Translations under genes and position numbers: made by a program | The notes under the pieces: generated by a model | The model's input: the letters and a program-made list of their open reading frames with translations, nothing else | Database searches by the model: none | What the model was told of the DNA's origin: nothing | Origin: JBCCXL01 sp039191605 | GTDB lineage: Bacteria; Acidobacteriota; Thermoanaerobaculia; Multivoradales; JAHZIX01 | Length of the DNA: 64,000 bases | Assembly (NCBI GenBank): GCA_039191605.1 | Contig: JBCCXL010000009.1 | Location: 1 to 64,000, forward strand | Direction of reading: 5' to 3' | Part shown: piece by piece, positions 36,250 to 42,691 of the stretch | How the letters are laid out: every line of letters begins with the position of its first letter | Numbering within the stretch: the stretch's first letter is position 1

Positions 36250-37884
36250 CTAGTGCCCGGTGGCTGCGCCGTGCGCTTCTCCGGCGCCGTGCCCGTGAGC
36301 CGCGCCGTGTTCCTGGGCTGTGCCGTGATCCTGGGTGGAGGAGGGGTGGGAGGCCTCGCCGCCGTGGCCGTGCCCTGGAGGGTGATGGGCGTGGGCCAAG
36401 GTCGGGGTGACCAGGTCGCGGCCGTCAGGGCCATAACCTAGGCCTGCCGGGATTGCGGAGTGGTGATCGACTCGCGGCTTGTTCGGCAGGTAGCCGGGAG
36501 AGGTCTCTGAACCGATCTCCAGGTCGACCATCCACAGCAGGAAGCGATCGGTAGCCTCTCGCAGATAGAGGCGACCGGAAGAGTCCATCCAGTCTGGATA
36601 GAACTGCTCGGTGTGGTGGTGGTCGGTGAGCTGATCGAGAACTCCATAGCCCTGTAGCTCTCCTTGGGGGGAGAAAATCTCGGCACCGAAATAGACCTGG
36701 TCGTTGGGGTAGACGCCTGCGCTGAGCACCGAGAGGTGTACCAGGTTGCCGTCCCCCCGCTGGAAAAGGCCGCGACTCTCGTTGCGGATCCGCGAGGCAT
36801 AGCGTCGTCCCTGGCGGGTGACCTGCATATTCATGTAGTGATGCTCCTGATCCGCCTCGACCTGCTCTAGCGGAGGATTCTGGGGAACGTAGCCGGAGAT
36901 CGTTTCGGTACGTCGCCACTGGCCGTCGAGCTCCTGATAACGATGAATCTGACCGCGGTAGAGGGAGGGAGCGAAGAGCACCGATCCGTCCTGCAGAACG
37001 GCCACGCTTCCGGGACGCACCTGGGCGTAGGCGTCGGTGAGCAGATCGTCCATCGGGCCGAAATCGTCCTCCGAGGCGAAGGCGGCTAGCTTGGTGCTGA
37101 GATCTTGGGAATAGAGGTGGAGAAAGAAGGGAGCGTCGGGGCGCTGGGTACCGTTGGGGTGGGCCTCGGGCATCTTGTAGAGGAAGAGGAAGCGCCCATC
37201 GGGCAGCTGCTGCAGCCAGCGGGGCCAGAGCATAGAGATCGTGTCGATGGGGTGGGTCTCGAGCAGCTCCCCTTGGCGATCTAGCACGACGATCTTTCTC
37301 GAGGTTCCGTCGATCGCCACCAGGCGGTCCTGCCGGTCGATGGTGAAGGCCGAGACGTTGAGAAATTCTCCTTCCCCGCGACCGCGGCCCCCGAGAGTGC
37401 GCAGCAGCTCTCCGCCGGCAGGGGAATAGACCTTGAAGCTCATGGAGGCGATGTCGAGGACGTAGACTTCCCCGCGGGAATCCGTCGCCGCTCCCACCGG
37501 CCGACCGAGAAGGGCTTCGCCCTGATCGTCGAGGCCGCCGAGATAGAGCTCTGGGTTCAGCTGAAGTTCGAGGGTGGTAGCGGGTTGCTTGACCTCGCTG
37601 AAGCTGACCTGTGGACCGATGGGCTGAGGATCGGCGGAGGCCCCTGGACTGCAGGCCTGAAACGAGGCGAAGAAGGCTCCTAGGCTGAGGATGGCAAGGA
37701 CGCCGAGGATTCGCCGCGGCCCGCCGCTCGGCTGGTCTTGCTGCTGCTGCGGTGGCTGCTGCTGTGTTGGTGGTGATGGGGATTGCCCACGCCAGCGCTG
37801 ATGAGAGTTTCGGCACGCGCTTGGGGATCGAGAGGAGGGCAGAGATCGAGGGGCCGGTCGATCGGTACGGGTTCGTATCATCAT
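36250..37884 (-). CDS. 6-bladed beta-propeller protein with His-rich C-terminal tail
   Basis: 544 aa. A basic, Gln/Pro-rich N-terminus precedes a hydrophobic segment, about 58-80, ending FFASFQACSPG, a possible though weak lipobox. Blades follow with NHL-like repeats: GAATDSRGEVYVLDIAS, FKVYSPAGGELLRTLG, GRGRGEGEFLNVSAFTIDR, LVAIDGTSRKIVVLD. This matches the 6-bladed propeller family often seen near small secreted peptides in Bacteroidota. The last ~48 residues hold about 13 His with Gly/Ala (HAHHPPGHGHGGE...), a likely metal-binding tail. It is downstream of, and on the same strand as, two Cys-rich peptide genes and a thioredoxin-like gene. Function unknown; probably periplasmic or outer-surface. 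Confidence 0.8.
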   Translation of the reverse strand: MMIRTRTDRPAPRSLPSSRSPSACRNSHQRWRGQSPSPPTQQQPPQQQQDQPSGGPRRILGVLAILSLGAFFASFQACSPGASADPQPIGPQVSFSEVKQPATTLELQLNPELYLGGLDDQGEALLGRPVGAATDSRGEVYVLDIASMSFKVYSPAGGELLRTLGGRGRGEGEFLNVSAFTIDRQDRLVAIDGTSRKIVVLDRQGELLETHPIDTISMLWPRWLQQLPDGRFLFLYKMPEAHPNGTQRPDAPFFLHLYSQDLSTKLAAFASEDDFGPMDDLLTDAYAQVRPGSVAVLQDGSVLFAPSLYRGQIHRYQELDGQWRRTETISGYVPQNPPLEQVEADQEHHYMNMQVTRQGRRYASRIRNESRGLFQRGDGNLVHLSVLSAGVYPNDQVYFGAEIFSPQGELQGYGVLDQLTDHHHTEQFYPDWMDSSGRLYLREATDRFLLWMVDLEIGSETSPGYLPNKPRVDHHSAIPAGLGYGPDGRDLVTPTLAHAHHPPGHGHGGEASHPSSTQDHGTAQEHGAAHGHGAGEAHGAATGH

Positions 37885-37934
37885 CGCTAAGTCTCCGGAG
37901 TTTTTGGGGTCGGCGGCCTAGGGGCAAATAGAGG

Positions 37935-37963
37935 GCCGCGGTGCCGGAGCCCGGCACCGCGGC
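37935..37963 (-). terminator. Terminator after Cys-rich peptide gene copy 2
   Basis: A perfect 13-bp stem (GCCGCGGTGCCGG / CCGGCACCGCGGC) with loop AGC sits 11 bp past the stop of the 37975-38214 gene. The following minus-strand bases are CCTCTATTTG, a weak T tract. It is closely related to the hairpin at 38541, as expected if the whole unit was duplicated. Some read-through to the propeller gene is likely. Confidence 0.75.
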
Positions 37964-37974
37964 AGGCGAGGGGC

Positions 37975-38214
37975 TTACCAGCCTCCTCCAGCGAAGCAAT
38001 CGTCACCGATCTCCTGGCATTCGTACTCACAGCCGTGACCACCGGAGACCACGGTGCAGCCTTCGGAGCCGAAGTTGGACTGTTCACAGAGGTCGTAACT
38101 GATACAGAACCAGCACGGGCCGGAGCCGGCAACCGCTTCCGCCTGGAAGGCCACGAAGGCCAATAGGGCGAAGACGCAGGCTACGGCGAGGCGTAGGGTC
38201 TTGTTCTTCATCAT
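37975..38214 (-). CDS. Secreted 7-Cys mini-protein, copy 2
   Basis: 79 aa. Signal peptide about 1-25 (KTLRLAVACVFALLAFVAFQA). The mature part, about 50 residues, has seven Cys (34, 37, 43, 53, 62, 66, 73) with CWFCISYDLC and HGCEYECQEIGDDC, and ends GGGW. AAGGAG lies 9 nt before ATG 38214. It is about 75-80% identical to copy 1, with all mature Cys conserved, which argues for a selected, disulfide-bonded product. I recognise no named family; size, signal and context recall the NVEALA-type peptides of Bacteroidota. Confidence 0.82.
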   Translation of the reverse strand: MMKNKTLRLAVACVFALLAFVAFQAEAVAGSGPCWFCISYDLCEQSNFGSEGCTVVSGGHGCEYECQEIGDDCFAGGGW

Positions 38215-38278
38215 CGACAGGTTCTCCTTTTGCTTTTACAAAGCGCCCCGTCGTGTCGGGGCAGGGGTGGAGTTCCGC

Positions 38279-38462
38279 TCACGAGCACAGCTCGTGATGC
38301 GCCTGGGCCATTAGGCCCAAGACTTTTCATCTCGTGCTTATTTGGCCTTCTCGTGCTCCGTTAGGGCATCGCATAGGGCAGCAGCGAGCGGTGGAAAAGC
38401 GTGATGGGTGCGATCTCAGCGAAAGTCATCTGCTGCGTAGTCTTTTTCCTGATGTTGGGGAG
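38279..38462 (-). pseudogene. Decayed duplicate of the 3' end of the thioredoxin-like gene
   Basis: This spacer matches the 3' end of the gene at 38905-39549. GCTCACGAGCACAGCTCG (38277 on) corresponds to GCTCACGAGCGCAGCTCG (38903 on), and the flanks GGCCCAAGAC, GCAGCG.GCGGT..AA.AGCGTG and ATCTGCTGC match in the same order and spacing. The stop codon and the last codons (HHEL.S) survive, but indels and a lost upstream part leave no frame. It shows that peptide gene plus thioredoxin 3' end were tandemly duplicated and the enzyme copy then decayed. Confidence 0.82.
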
Positions 38463-38540
38463 AGTGGCTCAGGGTCAGCGATGAGCTCATCGTGGGCTTG
38501 GTAGATTTTCGAGAGATGGAGAGCTCAAAGCACAAGAAAA

Positions 38541-38573
38541 CCTCCGCGATGCCGGAGCCCGGCATCGCGGAGG
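38541..38573 (-). terminator. Strong terminator after Cys-rich peptide gene copy 1
   Basis: A perfect 15-bp stem (CCTCCGCGATGCCGG / CCGGCATCGCGGAGG), loop AGC, lies 9 bp past the stop at 38583. It is followed on the minus strand by TTTTCTTGTGCTTT. Its core GCCGGAGCCCGGC is shared with the hairpin at 37935. Confidence 0.85.
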
Positions 38574-38582
38574 CACAGAGAC

Positions 38583-38825
38583 CTACCAGCCTCCGCCGGG
38601 GAAGCAGGGGTCACCGATCTCCTGGCACTGGTACTGGCAGCCATGGCCGCCGGCGACCACGGTGCAGCCCTCGGAGCCGAGAGGTGACTGCTTACAGAGG
38701 TCGTAGCTGATACAGAACCAACAGTCTCCGAAGCCGGCGGCGGCTTCCTCCGCCTGGAAGGCCACGAAGGCCAACAGGGCAAAGACGCAGGCCACGGCAA
38801 GGCGTAGGGTCTTTTTCTTGATCAT
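38583..38825 (-). CDS. Secreted 7-Cys mini-protein, copy 1
   Basis: 80 aa. The same signal peptide as copy 2, then a mature region with Cys 35, 38, 44, 54, 63, 67 and 74 (CWFCISYDLC, HGCQYQCQEIGDPC) ending GGGW. AAGGAG precedes ATG 38825. The odd Cys count leaves one free thiol, or a partner to the CPPC protein encoded 79 bp upstream. The divergent residues lie between the Cys, and charge changes (KQSPLG versus EQSNFG) suggest the copies may differ in target. Its own strong terminator suggests higher expression than the genes that follow. Confidence 0.85.
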   Translation of the reverse strand: MIKKKTLRLAVACVFALLAFVAFQAEEAAAGFGDCWFCISYDLCKQSPLGSEGCTVVAGGHGCQYQCQEIGDPCFPGGGW

Positions 38826-38904
38826 CGACAGGTTCTCCTTTTGCTTTCGCTAGGTGCCCCGTTGCATCGAGTGAAGCTGCGCTGGGGCAGGGGTGGGAAA
38901 TCGC

Positions 38905-39549
38905 TCACGAGCGCAGCTCGTGATGCGCTTGGGCCACCCGGCCCAAGACCTCCTTCTTATGCTCCGGGGGGGTCACTGCGTTGGGTAGCAGCGCGCGGTA
39001 GAAGAGCGTGCCCGTTGCGGTGTCCACGAAGACCATCTGCTGCAAGACTTCTTCCTGGGGCTCCTCCTGAGCCTCTTCTTGGGCCTGCTTGTTATCGCTG
39101 CTGAAGTGGCCCAGGATCTTCGCGAGGTCCTCGGGGTAGCCGAAGGCCCCCGGCAGGGGCAGGGCGGAGGTTCCGAGGAAGCGCCGGGCCTGCTCCGGGT
39201 CTTCCTCGAAGACCAGGGCTAGAGCCTCGATACGCTGCCCGTCGAGCTCGGGCTCGAGCTCCTGCAGCAAATGGGTGTATTCCTCGACCCCATGAAGGCA
39301 CGGGGGGCATACCTGGGCGTGAAGGACAAAGAGGGCCAAGACCGGAGCTCCCTCCAGCGACGGGGACGAGCCCTCGAATTGGAAGCTTGCCGGCGACAGC
39401 AGGCGATCCACGTCCACCGCAGTCGATTCCGGGTAATCCACCGCCGGCAGCGGGGCGCGCTGCAGGCGATTGGCTCCGGCCATCGCGAGCCATACGATGC
39501 CCGCCAAGACGAAAGCGGCGGTGAGTAGGTCCTGGATGCGTTCGCTCAC
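38905..39549 (-). CDS. Membrane-anchored thioredoxin-like protein with CPPC motif
   Basis: 214 aa from GTG 39549, chosen because AGGAGG lies 8 nt upstream; the open frame reaches 39696, but the extra residues are polar and unlike the family. One helix (LLTAAFVLAGIVWLAMAG, 8-25) anchors the protein. A TlpA/redoxin-like domain follows with HAQVCPPCLHGVEEY (Cys81, Cys84), and FVDTATGTLFYRALLP near the end. A Glu/Gln insertion (QAQEEAQEEPQEE) is unusual. In the periplasm it could form, reduce or isomerise disulfides in the Cys-rich mini-proteins encoded directly downstream; that link is inferred from context. Confidence 0.78.
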   Translation of the reverse strand: MSERIQDLLTAAFVLAGIVWLAMAGANRLQRAPLPAVDYPESTAVDVDRLLSPASFQFEGSSPSLEGAPVLALFVLHAQVCPPCLHGVEEYTHLLQELEPELDGQRIEALALVFEEDPEQARRFLGTSALPLPGAFGYPEDLAKILGHFSSDNKQAQEEAQEEPQEEVLQQMVFVDTATGTLFYRALLPNAVTPPEHKKEVLGRVAQAHHELRS

Positions 39550-39870
39550 ACTCGTGCCTCCTGCGCGCGGCGGCGCGCGGTCGTTGACGAAAGCCGGGAG
39601 TCTTTGAGACTCCGTGCTTTCCGAGATGTGAGAGACGCTCTCCCTAGGCGCCGAGGTCCTTCCTCGGTGCTCCTCCGGGAACAATAGGCCGGTCACTAGG
39701 GACCGTAAAGACCTCTAGGGGTGGTCGCAATCATGTTCTAAAAGCATAACTGCAATATCGCGAGGTCAAAATCGAGCGAATAGTCTTAAGTTAATACTCA
39801 GGATCGATTCGGAGGTTGCAATGTCGCGGAAAAAATGTCTCCGCAGCATTGCTGGAAGGCTGGGCAAAAT
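39550..39870 (-). promoter_or_regulatory. Leader/promoter region of the thioredoxin-peptide-propeller locus
   Basis: This gene-free stretch is clearly richer in A+T than its surroundings between 39720 and 39830. On the minus strand a TTGACC (39764-39769) and TATGCT (39743-39748) form a possible promoter, but the 15-bp spacer is short. No other gene is apparent. Confidence 0.35.
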
Positions 39871-39875
39871 GAAAA

Positions 39876-39896
39876 AGCGCCCCGAAGCGGGGCGCT
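39876..39896 (-). terminator. Terminator of mdh
   Basis: The 9-bp stem AGCGCCCCG / CGGGGCGCT with loop AAG is followed on the minus strand by TTTTTCATTTTG. It lies about 90 bp past the mdh stop (39985). Confidence 0.85.
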
Positions 39897-39984
39897 GAAA
39901 GATACTTGACGGGTCCGAGGCGGCAGGTCTCTAGGAGACATGCTCGGCCTCGGCTAGCGGCTGGGCCGCTCGAGGAGGTTCGCC

Positions 39985-40965
39985 TTAGCTCAGCAGATCC
40001 TCAACGGCGCTGCGCTCTTCCCGCAGCTCTTGATCGGTGGTGTCCAGCCGCTCTTGGCTGCGGGCGTCGATGGGTAGATCCTGCACGATTTGATAGTCGC
40101 CGTCGCGGCAGACGCAGGGGTAGGAGAACACCACACCTTCGGCCACTCCGTAGCTGCCGTCGGAGGGCACGGCCATGCTCACCCAGTCGTCGTCGCGGCT
40201 GCCGAAGGTCCAGGTGTGCATGTGGTCGATAGCCGCGGAGGCCGCGGAGGCGGCGGACGAAGCGCCGCGGGCCTTGATGATCGCGGCGCCACGCTTCTGG
40301 ACCGTGGGGATGAAGTCATCCTGAACCCAGGCGTCGTCCACTTTGCCGGTCGCCGCCTCGCCCTGCACCAGGGCGTGGGAGATATCCGGATATTGAGTGG
40401 ACGAGTGGTTGCCCCAGATGGTCATGCGGGTGATTTCGGAGCTGTGCACGCCGGTTTTCTCTGAAAGCTGGGAGAGCGCGCGGTTGTGATCGAGGCGGGT
40501 CATGGCGGTGAATTGACGCCGATCCAGGCGCGGGGCGTTAGCGGCGGCGATGAGGGCGTTGGTGTTGGCGGGGTTGCCGACGACCAGTACTCGAACATCC
40601 TGGTCCGCCTGATCCGAGAGGGCCTTGCCTTGGGGACCGAAGATCTTGCCGTTGGCCCCGATGAGGTCCTTTCGCTCCATTCCTGGACCCCGAGGCCGAG
40701 CTCCGACCAGCAGAGCGTAATGCGCGCCATCGAAACCCTCCGCTGCTTCGGCCGTGGCGACCACCCCATGAAGGAGAGGGAAGGCACAGTCGTTCAGCTC
40801 CATGACCACTCCCCGGAGAGCGTCGAGAGCGGGGGGGATTTCCAGCAGCTGCAGGATGACCGGCTGATCCTGGCCCAGCATGTCGCCAGCTGCGATTCGG
40901 AAGGCCAGGGCGTAACCGATATTGCCGGCGGCGCCGGTAATGGCTACGCGGACAGGGGATTTCAT
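39985..40965 (-). CDS. mdh: NAD-dependent malate dehydrogenase
   Basis: 326 aa from ATG 40965, with GAGGAGG at good spacing; the open frame to 41136 adds a stretch with no family match. Motifs: ITGAAGNIGYALAFRIAAG, substrate Arg in GARPRGPGMERKDL, VVGNPANTNALIA, TRLDHNRAL, and the catalytic His in IWGNHSSTQYPD. It belongs to the dimeric/cytosolic-type MDH group found in many bacteria. A run SAASAASAA inside the C-terminal domain is an odd low-complexity patch. Converts malate to oxaloacetate in the TCA cycle. Confidence 0.95.
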   Translation of the reverse strand: MKSPVRVAITGAAGNIGYALAFRIAAGDMLGQDQPVILQLLEIPPALDALRGVVMELNDCAFPLLHGVVATAEAAEGFDGAHYALLVGARPRGPGMERKDLIGANGKIFGPQGKALSDQADQDVRVLVVGNPANTNALIAAANAPRLDRRQFTAMTRLDHNRALSQLSEKTGVHSSEITRMTIWGNHSSTQYPDISHALVQGEAATGKVDDAWVQDDFIPTVQKRGAAIIKARGASSAASAASAAIDHMHTWTFGSRDDDWVSMAVPSDGSYGVAEGVVFSYPCVCRDGDYQIVQDLPIDARSQERLDTTDQELREERSAVEDLLS

Positions 40966-41116
40966 CGATGAATCCTCCTCAGGAACGACGCGGCTCGCAG
41001 CCCATGGGTTGGGCCAAGATCCGCCGATGACCTTGCGGTGCTGCAGGCGATCTGGCAAATGGAAGCTGCGGCGTCGAGGGCAAGACGGGATGTCTTGGGT
41101 CGGTGGGATAGGGTGA

Positions 41117-41152
41117 AGGTTCGCTACTGCGGGCATGCCGAGTAGCGAACCT
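41117..41152. other. Inverted repeat between the borosin methyltransferase and mdh
   Basis: Perfect 12-bp arms (AGGTTCGCTACT / AGTAGCGAACCT) enclose a 12-nt loop containing GGCATGCC. It is 74 bp past the methyltransferase stop (41226). There is no T tract on the minus strand, so it may terminate the borosin transcript inefficiently or be an operator for mdh. Confidence 0.55.
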
Positions 41153-41225
41153 CTTTATAGCACCCTCTGACGGGCTGATGGATAGCAGCCGGAGGATTCC
41201 GCCGATGGGGGGCGAGTTGAGGCCC

Positions 41226-42026
41226 TTAGGAGTTGGCCTGGGGGCGTAGCTGCTCCGGCAGCCGAAGGCGATCCACCATGTCTCGGTTCGGCGGTCCGGT
41301 ATCGAGAGGCGGCACGTAGAGGGTCACGATGGTGGTGGGGTCTAGGCTGGCGAGCTCCCCTAGGGGGATGCGCTCCAACACCGGGTCGCAGACCACGTAT
41401 TGCGAGGCGGTGTAGAGGGTGACCTCGTGATCCGCGGGGTATTCCTGCAGCAGGGTCTCTACCAAGATCGGCAGGCCGAGATTGCGGTAATCCTCCGGCT
41501 TTTCGAAGGTCAGGTCCCCGATGACCCCAACCTGCCAGAGCACCAGGTGACATCGGGGATCGTAGCGGCGGTCGTACACCAGGAAATCGGTGGCTTCGAA
41601 GCTCTGGCAGCCGAGCTGACCGGGATCGATGCCGAGATCAGCAAAGAGGCAATCTTCGGCGGAGATACCCGGCAGCATCTTGGCGCTGAGGCCCGCTTCT
41701 CTAGCCAGCTCGATGGCTTCGTGGGAAGGATGGACGAAGACCCCTGGGTGGCCATAGAAAGCGGCGCAGACAGCCTTTCCCTCGAGGGCCGCGTCGACCA
41801 GGGTCTGCGCCATGGCGTGGTAAGTGTTGATCCGTAGCTGGCCTTCTGAATACAGGCCATACAGGGACTCGGCCGTGGGGTGGAGGGAGCGGATCCAGGT
41901 TTCTGTAAGGTCGTCGGCCACAAGGTAGTAGAGCTTGTCGCATTGCTCCATGTGGGCCCGGGCTTCAAAGGTGGTCTGGGAGACGGCGCAGATGCCCGTT
42001 CCAACAACGGTTAATGATCCGCTCAA
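41226..42026 (-). CDS. Borosin-type peptide alpha-N-methyltransferase (SonM-like)
   Basis: 266 aa, a tetrapyrrole-methylase-fold enzyme. It matches split borosin methyltransferases: TVVGTGICAVSQTTF, catalytic residues in the spacing Tyr59-x5-Arg65-x3-Tyr69 (YSEGQLRINTY) as in OphMA/SonM, AAFYGHPGVFVHPSH, KMLPGISAEDCLFADLGIDP, CQSFEATDFLVYDRR, LVLWQVGVIGD and ILVETLLQEYPADHEV. This family iteratively methylates backbone amides of a ribosomal precursor. The start is TTG 42026 with GGAGGG upstream, weaker than the precursor's ATG. It lies 327 bp downstream of the precursor gene on the same strand, with two hairpins between. Confidence 0.9.
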   Translation of the reverse strand: MSGSLTVVGTGICAVSQTTFEARAHMEQCDKLYYLVADDLTETWIRSLHPTAESLYGLYSEGQLRINTYHAMAQTLVDAALEGKAVCAAFYGHPGVFVHPSHEAIELAREAGLSAKMLPGISAEDCLFADLGIDPGQLGCQSFEATDFLVYDRRYDPRCHLVLWQVGVIGDLTFEKPEDYRNLGLPILVETLLQEYPADHEVTLYTASQYVVCDPVLERIPLGELASLDPTTIVTLYVPPLDTGPPNRDMVDRLRLPEQLRPQANS

Positions 42027-42066
42027 AGTATTTCCCTCCTGAGCGAAGAGGCGAACAAGTGGACAA

Positions 42067-42092
42067 GATCCGCTCCTCAGGAGGAGCGGATC
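42067..42092 (-). other. Hairpin just before the borosin methyltransferase
   Basis: Perfect 12-bp arms (GATCCGCTCCTC / GAGGAGCGGATC) separated by AG lie about 40 bp upstream of the TTG start. It could act as RNA processing stabiliser or attenuator and contains a Shine-Dalgarno-like GGAG on the stem. Confidence 0.6.
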
Positions 42093-42182
42093 GCTTCCAG
42101 GGCTAGGGTCTCGGGCGTCGTCGTCGGCTGTCGCTCACGCTAGATCGGGCCGGTGGAATTGCTGGACCTCGCCCCAAAGAAC

Positions 42183-42205
42183 GACACCCCGCAGAGCGGG
42201 GTGTC
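42183..42205 (-). terminator. Attenuator-like hairpin between borosin precursor and methyltransferase
   Basis: A 10-bp stem (GACACCCCGC / GCGGGGTGTC) with loop AGA lies about 150 bp past the precursor stop. The minus strand continues GTTCTTTGGGG, a weak T tract. Partial termination here would give more precursor than enzyme. The remaining bases of 42027-42353 show no gene. Confidence 0.6.
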
Positions 42206-42353
42206 CAGGTGAAGCTGCTCACTAGGCGATGAGAGCATCGCCACGCTAAAGCGGATCAGGCCTGGGAAGCAGGCGGAGAAGGTGAGGGCTAGCCTGGCAG
42301 CATCGACGCTGGAAGGAATTCAGGTCGGTAGAGCCGGCGGCCCGGGCAGGAGA

Positions 42354-42590
42354 TCAGTCGTCGAGGGTGAGCTCGAGGACAATCTCTCGCACCAGCGTCA
42401 CCGGTGCACCACCGATCGAAGAACCGGTAAGGATGCGACGAACTTCGGTGGAATCCCCGCTGGAGAGAGCCTTCAGCTGTTCCGGCGACAGGCCGGAATC
42501 GATAAAGGCTGCTGGATCTAATCTGAACTTCCGCAGCTTAGACGGGTTCAGACTCAGATCGATGAGAAACTGAGCAATGGGGTTGGACAT
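42354..42590 (-). CDS. Borosin precursor peptide (SonA-like)
   Basis: 78 aa from ATG 42590, with AAGGAGG just upstream. Residues about 3-54 form the helical recognition domain (FLIDLSLNPSKLRKF, RLDPAAFIDSGLSPEQLKAL, SGDSTEVRRIL), similar in layout to the leader/binding domain of SonA: FxxxP.. AF...GL..EQ...L..GD. The C-terminal residues about 55-78 (GSSIGGAPVTLV, then REIVLELTLDD) would be the core; hydrophobic Ile/Val/Leu residues there are candidate methylation sites. The methyltransferase follows downstream. The core sequence is unlike those I know. Function from family and context; the sites are inferred. Confidence 0.87.
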   Translation of the reverse strand: MSNPIAQFLIDLSLNPSKLRKFRLDPAAFIDSGLSPEQLKALSSGDSTEVRRILTGSSIGGAPVTLVREIVLELTLDD

Positions 42591-42616
42591 AGGCACCTCC
42601 TTGAGTTGGTCTAATT

Positions 42617-42646
42617 TTTATATCAGATCTATTGTGCCGCGGTCAA
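42617..42646 (-). promoter_or_regulatory. Sigma-70-like promoter of the borosin precursor
   Basis: On the minus strand TTGACC (-35, 42641-42646), an 18-bp spacer and TATAAA (-10, 42617-42622) with an upstream TG (extended -10) lie in a sharply AT-rich island. The start point would be about 20 nt before the ATG, leaving a short leader with AAGGAGG. Confidence 0.7.
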
Positions 42647-42691
42647 AAATATTTTTTTACAAATTGATTGGTGAGGCATATAGAAGTATCT

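Noticed and set aside
40966..41136. N-terminal extension of malate dehydrogenase
   Set aside because: The family Rossmann motif begins right after ATG 40965, which has GAGGAGG; the extension is non-conserved and covers the 41117-41152 inverted repeat.
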